Positions 5,670 through 7,582 of a DNA stretch of 7,582 bases are shown here, one piece after another. The notes under the pieces are model-generated. The model made no database searches, was not told where the DNA came from, and saw only the letters and a program-made list of their open reading frames with translations. The position numbers were made by a program, and so were the translations under genes. How positions within the stretch are numbered: the first letter of the stretch is position 1; every line of letters begins with the position of its first letter. The DNA is taken from the NCBI GenBank assembly GCA_002293005.1, contig DBCJ01000136.1, forward strand, positions 1 to 7,582, in the 5' to 3' direction. Source of the DNA: Ignavibacteria bacterium UBA961 (GTDB lineage Bacteria > Bacteroidota > Ignavibacteria > Kapaibacteriales > UBA961).

Positions 5670-6434
5670 ATGATTATCACTGACAGTGCAATCATTCTGC
5701 ATGGAAGAAAATTTAGCGACACTAGCAAAATTCTTCATGCTTATACAAAAGAGCATGGAAAAATTTCATTAATTGCAAAAGGGGTTCGAAGTGCCAAGAA
5801 TACAATGGGAAGCGCAATCGAAGCACTGCGTTGTAGTTCAATAACTTGGTATAAATATCCGAATAAGGACCTACATCTCTTAAAATCTGCTGAAATTGCA
5901 ATTCCACTTTATCACATCACTTCCGATTATGAAGTACTGATGTCCGCAATGGGTATTGTTGAGATATTATCGGTAACACAAGAGGTCGAAGAGGCAAATC
6001 CTCTAATATTTGATATTTCAATAAAAGCACTGAATGCTCTGAATAATAAACAATGTCCTGATTCACCGTATACCATAACTTTGCTTTTCCTCTTGAAATT
6101 GGCTAATGCAATGGGCTTCGGCATGCATTTGAGATCTTGTCCGATAACCGGAGAGATTATTGATCTACAGCAAGAACAAATTCTCTTTTCTTTCATGCAT
6201 GGTGGCTGTGTGAGTGATGTCGTGAATCTATCAGATAGAGATTGCATCTTGTTGAATTCATCGGCAGTGGGTATCTTGCAAGCAATGGATGACTGCTCAC
6301 TCGAGCATATCTCTATTCAATGCTCACTTCAGGATCAAATTGTTTTGATTGATCTCTTTCAGCGGTATTTTTCATTACATAGCCATAAATCGTATCGCTG
6401 GAATACATATCCCCCGGGGATTTCCACTCAATGA
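5670..6434 (+). CDS. recO: DNA repair protein RecO
   Basis: From the ATG at 5670 the product has 254 residues, the usual RecO length. The frame is open upstream to 5568, but those 34 residues overlap the divergent bamD start and look nothing like RecO, whereas MIITDSAIILHGRKFSDTSK is the classic RecO N-terminus (x-x-T-x-A-I-V-L-x-x-x-x-Y/F-x-D/E-x-x-x-I). Residues 1-80 form the OB-fold (HAYTKEHGKISLIAKGVRSAK), followed by an alpha-helical domain (about 85-254). RecO binds DNA and works with RecR to load RecA at SSB-coated gaps in the RecFOR pathway. In many family members a Cys4 zinc site lies near CxxCG...GGxxC. Here only Cys157 (SCPITG) and Cys180 (HGGCVS) remain, so the site is incomplete. 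No clear Shine-Dalgarno precedes the ATG. It is followed after 6 bp by the CorC-type gene, probably in the same operon. Confidence 0.88.
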   Translation: MIITDSAIILHGRKFSDTSKILHAYTKEHGKISLIAKGVRSAKNTMGSAIEALRCSSITWYKYPNKDLHLLKSAEIAIPLYHITSDYEVLMSAMGIVEILSVTQEVEEANPLIFDISIKALNALNNKQCPDSPYTITLLFLLKLANAMGFGMHLRSCPITGEIIDLQQEQILFSFMHGGCVSDVVNLSDRDCILLNSSAVGILQAMDDCSLEHISIQCSLQDQIVLIDLFQRYFSLHSHKSYRWNTYPPGISTQ

Positions 6435-6440
6435 TGCTCT

Positions 6441-7582
6441 ATGATTACTGATATTATCCTAACATTGTTCCTTGTATTCCTGAATGGCTTCTTTGTTGCC
6501 GCGGAATTTGCAATCGTGAAAGTTCGTCTCTCACAGATTGAGATCAGATTGCGTTCAGGAAGTTTTCTTGCAAAAATTGCAAAGAATATTGTCGAACATC
6601 TAGATGCATATCTTTCGGCTACGCAATTGGGAATCACTCTTGCAAGTCTTGCACTCGGATGGATTGGCGAAAGCGTGGTCTCAGATCTTGTGATTTCCGC
6701 AATGTCTTCCATGGGCTATAATCCCAATCCTGAATTGGCACATAGCATTGCTCTTCCAATTGCTTTCATCATCATTACTTTTCTCCATATCGTACTTGGC
6801 GAACTTGCTCCAAAATCCCTTGCGATTCAAAGATCTGAGGCTGTTGCATTGGGTGTGTCAATTCCGCTCAAGGCATTTTACCTTTTGTTTCGACCATTTA
6901 TCTGGGCACTTAACAGCGTTGCGAATCTCTTGCTTTCATTGATTGGCATTGAATCTGCAAAAGAACAAGATTTACACAGCGCAGAAGAATTGCGTTATCT
7001 CTTTGAGGAAAGTTCAAAGAGTGGAATGATAGAAATGAATGAGCAAGAGATGATTGAGAATGTATTTGTGTTTCAAGAGACAACCGCTTCGGAAATCATG
7101 ATCCCAAGGGGAAAGATCATTGGACTTGAAATAAACATGACGAGAGATTCGATTGTTGAAACCGTGATTGAACAAGGCTATTCTCGTATGCCGGTGTACC
7201 AAGAGACTTTCGACAATATCATCGGCATCGTTTATGCAAAAGATATTCTCACCATGATGTCCTTCAGTGATTTGATCATTTTGCAGGACATTGTCAGACC
7301 GGTCACTTTCATCCAAGAATCAGACAAGATTCATTCGCTTCTTACGAAGATGCAAAAGCAGAAATTTCATATGGCGGTTGTACTTGATGAATTCGGTGGA
7401 ACTTCGGGTTTGGTAACCCTGGAAGACATCATGGAAGAACTTGTTGGTGACATTCAGGATGAATATGATGAAGAAAAACCGATTGTAGAGTCGAAGAATC
7501 CAGAAGAATGGACCATCTCCGCGGATGCTTCTATTGCAGATGTGAATGAATTTCTCCCCTATCCATTCCCCGAATCTGATGA
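6441..7582 (+). CDS. DUF21/CNNM-CBS-CorC transporter-like membrane protein, 3' end cut off
   Basis: The frame from ATG 6441 is open to the window edge (380 codons visible). Residues 1-195 are a DUF21/CNNM membrane domain with hydrophobic segments at about 2-26, 58-80, 102-122 and 135-168, and the hallmark motifs FVAAEFAIVKVRLSQIE (18-34), YLSATQLGITLASLALGW (57-74) and VLGELAPKSLAIQ (118-130). Residues 215-271 and 280-338 are two CBS domains, with the signature AVVLDEFGGTSGLVTLEDI (312-330) followed by MEELVGDIQDEYDEE. Residues from about 355 begin the C-terminal CorC/HlyC domain, which is truncated. Members are cation exporters or regulators, with Mg2+ export proposed for CorC/CNNM relatives; older annotations say 'hemolysin'. 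The Bacteroidota gliding protein GldE is also of this type. The ATG lies 6 bp after recO with no obvious Shine-Dalgarno, suggesting translational coupling. The ATGs at 6431 and 6434 overlap the recO stop but run into a stop after a few codons. Confidence 0.9.
   Translation, partial: MITDIILTLFLVFLNGFFVAAEFAIVKVRLSQIEIRLRSGSFLAKIAKNIVEHLDAYLSATQLGITLASLALGWIGESVVSDLVISAMSSMGYNPNPELAHSIALPIAFIIITFLHIVLGELAPKSLAIQRSEAVALGVSIPLKAFYLLFRPFIWALNSVANLLLSLIGIESAKEQDLHSAEELRYLFEESSKSGMIEMNEQEMIENVFVFQETTASEIMIPRGKIIGLEINMTRDSIVETVIEQGYSRMPVYQETFDNIIGIVYAKDILTMMSFSDLIILQDIVRPVTFIQESDKIHSLLTKMQKQKFHMAVVLDEFGGTSGLVTLEDIMEELVGDIQDEYDEEKPIVESKNPEEWTISADASIADVNEFLPYPFPESD

Noticed and set aside
6410..6422. 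ATCCCCCGGGGAT palindrome near the end of recO as a terminator
   Set aside because: The arms leave a one-base loop, there is no T-run after it, and it lies inside the coding sequence with the next gene starting about 20 bp later.
1..7582. CRISPR array, insertion sequence, tRNA or rRNA
   Set aside because: No regularly spaced direct DNA repeats, transposase motif, terminal inverted repeats or structured RNA gene was seen on either strand.

Overview
The window looks like chromosomal DNA of a Gram-negative bacterium in the FCB group (Bacteroidota/Chlorobi side). It carries a BamD lipoprotein, so there is an outer membrane. The left edge holds what reads as the end of a type IX secretion (T9SS) C-terminal sorting domain. 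Two large secreted proteins have the 'IPK-L-x-QG-L-D' N-terminal module that I associate with Ignavibacteria, Kapabacteria and related lineages. Clear Shine-Dalgarno motifs precede three of the genes, which argues against typical Bacteroidia or Flavobacteriia and mildly favours the Chlorobi/Ignavibacteria/Kapabacteria side. Base composition is AT-rich by eye. The taxonomic placement is inference.

Layout from left to right. Bases 1-74 (+) are the 3' end of a gene ending in a probable T9SS sorting tail. It converges, across a hairpin at 103-130 that can terminate on both strands, on two tandem minus-strand genes (137-2434 and 2503-4095). These encode secreted fibre-like proteins with matching N-terminal and C-terminal modules but unrelated repetitive middles. 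A strong terminator hairpin lies between them, only a few bases upstream of the ribosome binding site of the downstream gene. An AT-rich gap (4096-4289) carries an inverted repeat that can be read as a terminator or as an operator around a promoter. Next is a compact minus-strand operon: bamD (4819-5604) followed 13 bp later by a YciA/YkhA-type acyl-CoA thioesterase (4290-4805). A 65-bp divergent promoter region (5605-5669) separates it from a plus-strand pair: recO (5670-6434) and, 6 bp later, a DUF21/CBS/CorC-type membrane protein (6441 to the right edge, cut off).

The right half is housekeeping: outer-membrane assembly, acyl-CoA hydrolysis, recombination repair and a probable cation (Mg2+) transporter. 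RecO next to a CorC-type protein recalls the widespread ybeY-corC-era-recO neighbourhood. The left half is envelope or cell-surface accessory DNA. Its most interesting feature is the pair of constant-ended, variable-middle secreted proteins. Their shared C-terminal domain is not an obvious T9SS tail and could be a distinct attachment, folding or binding module. I see no mobile element, CRISPR array, tRNA or rRNA.
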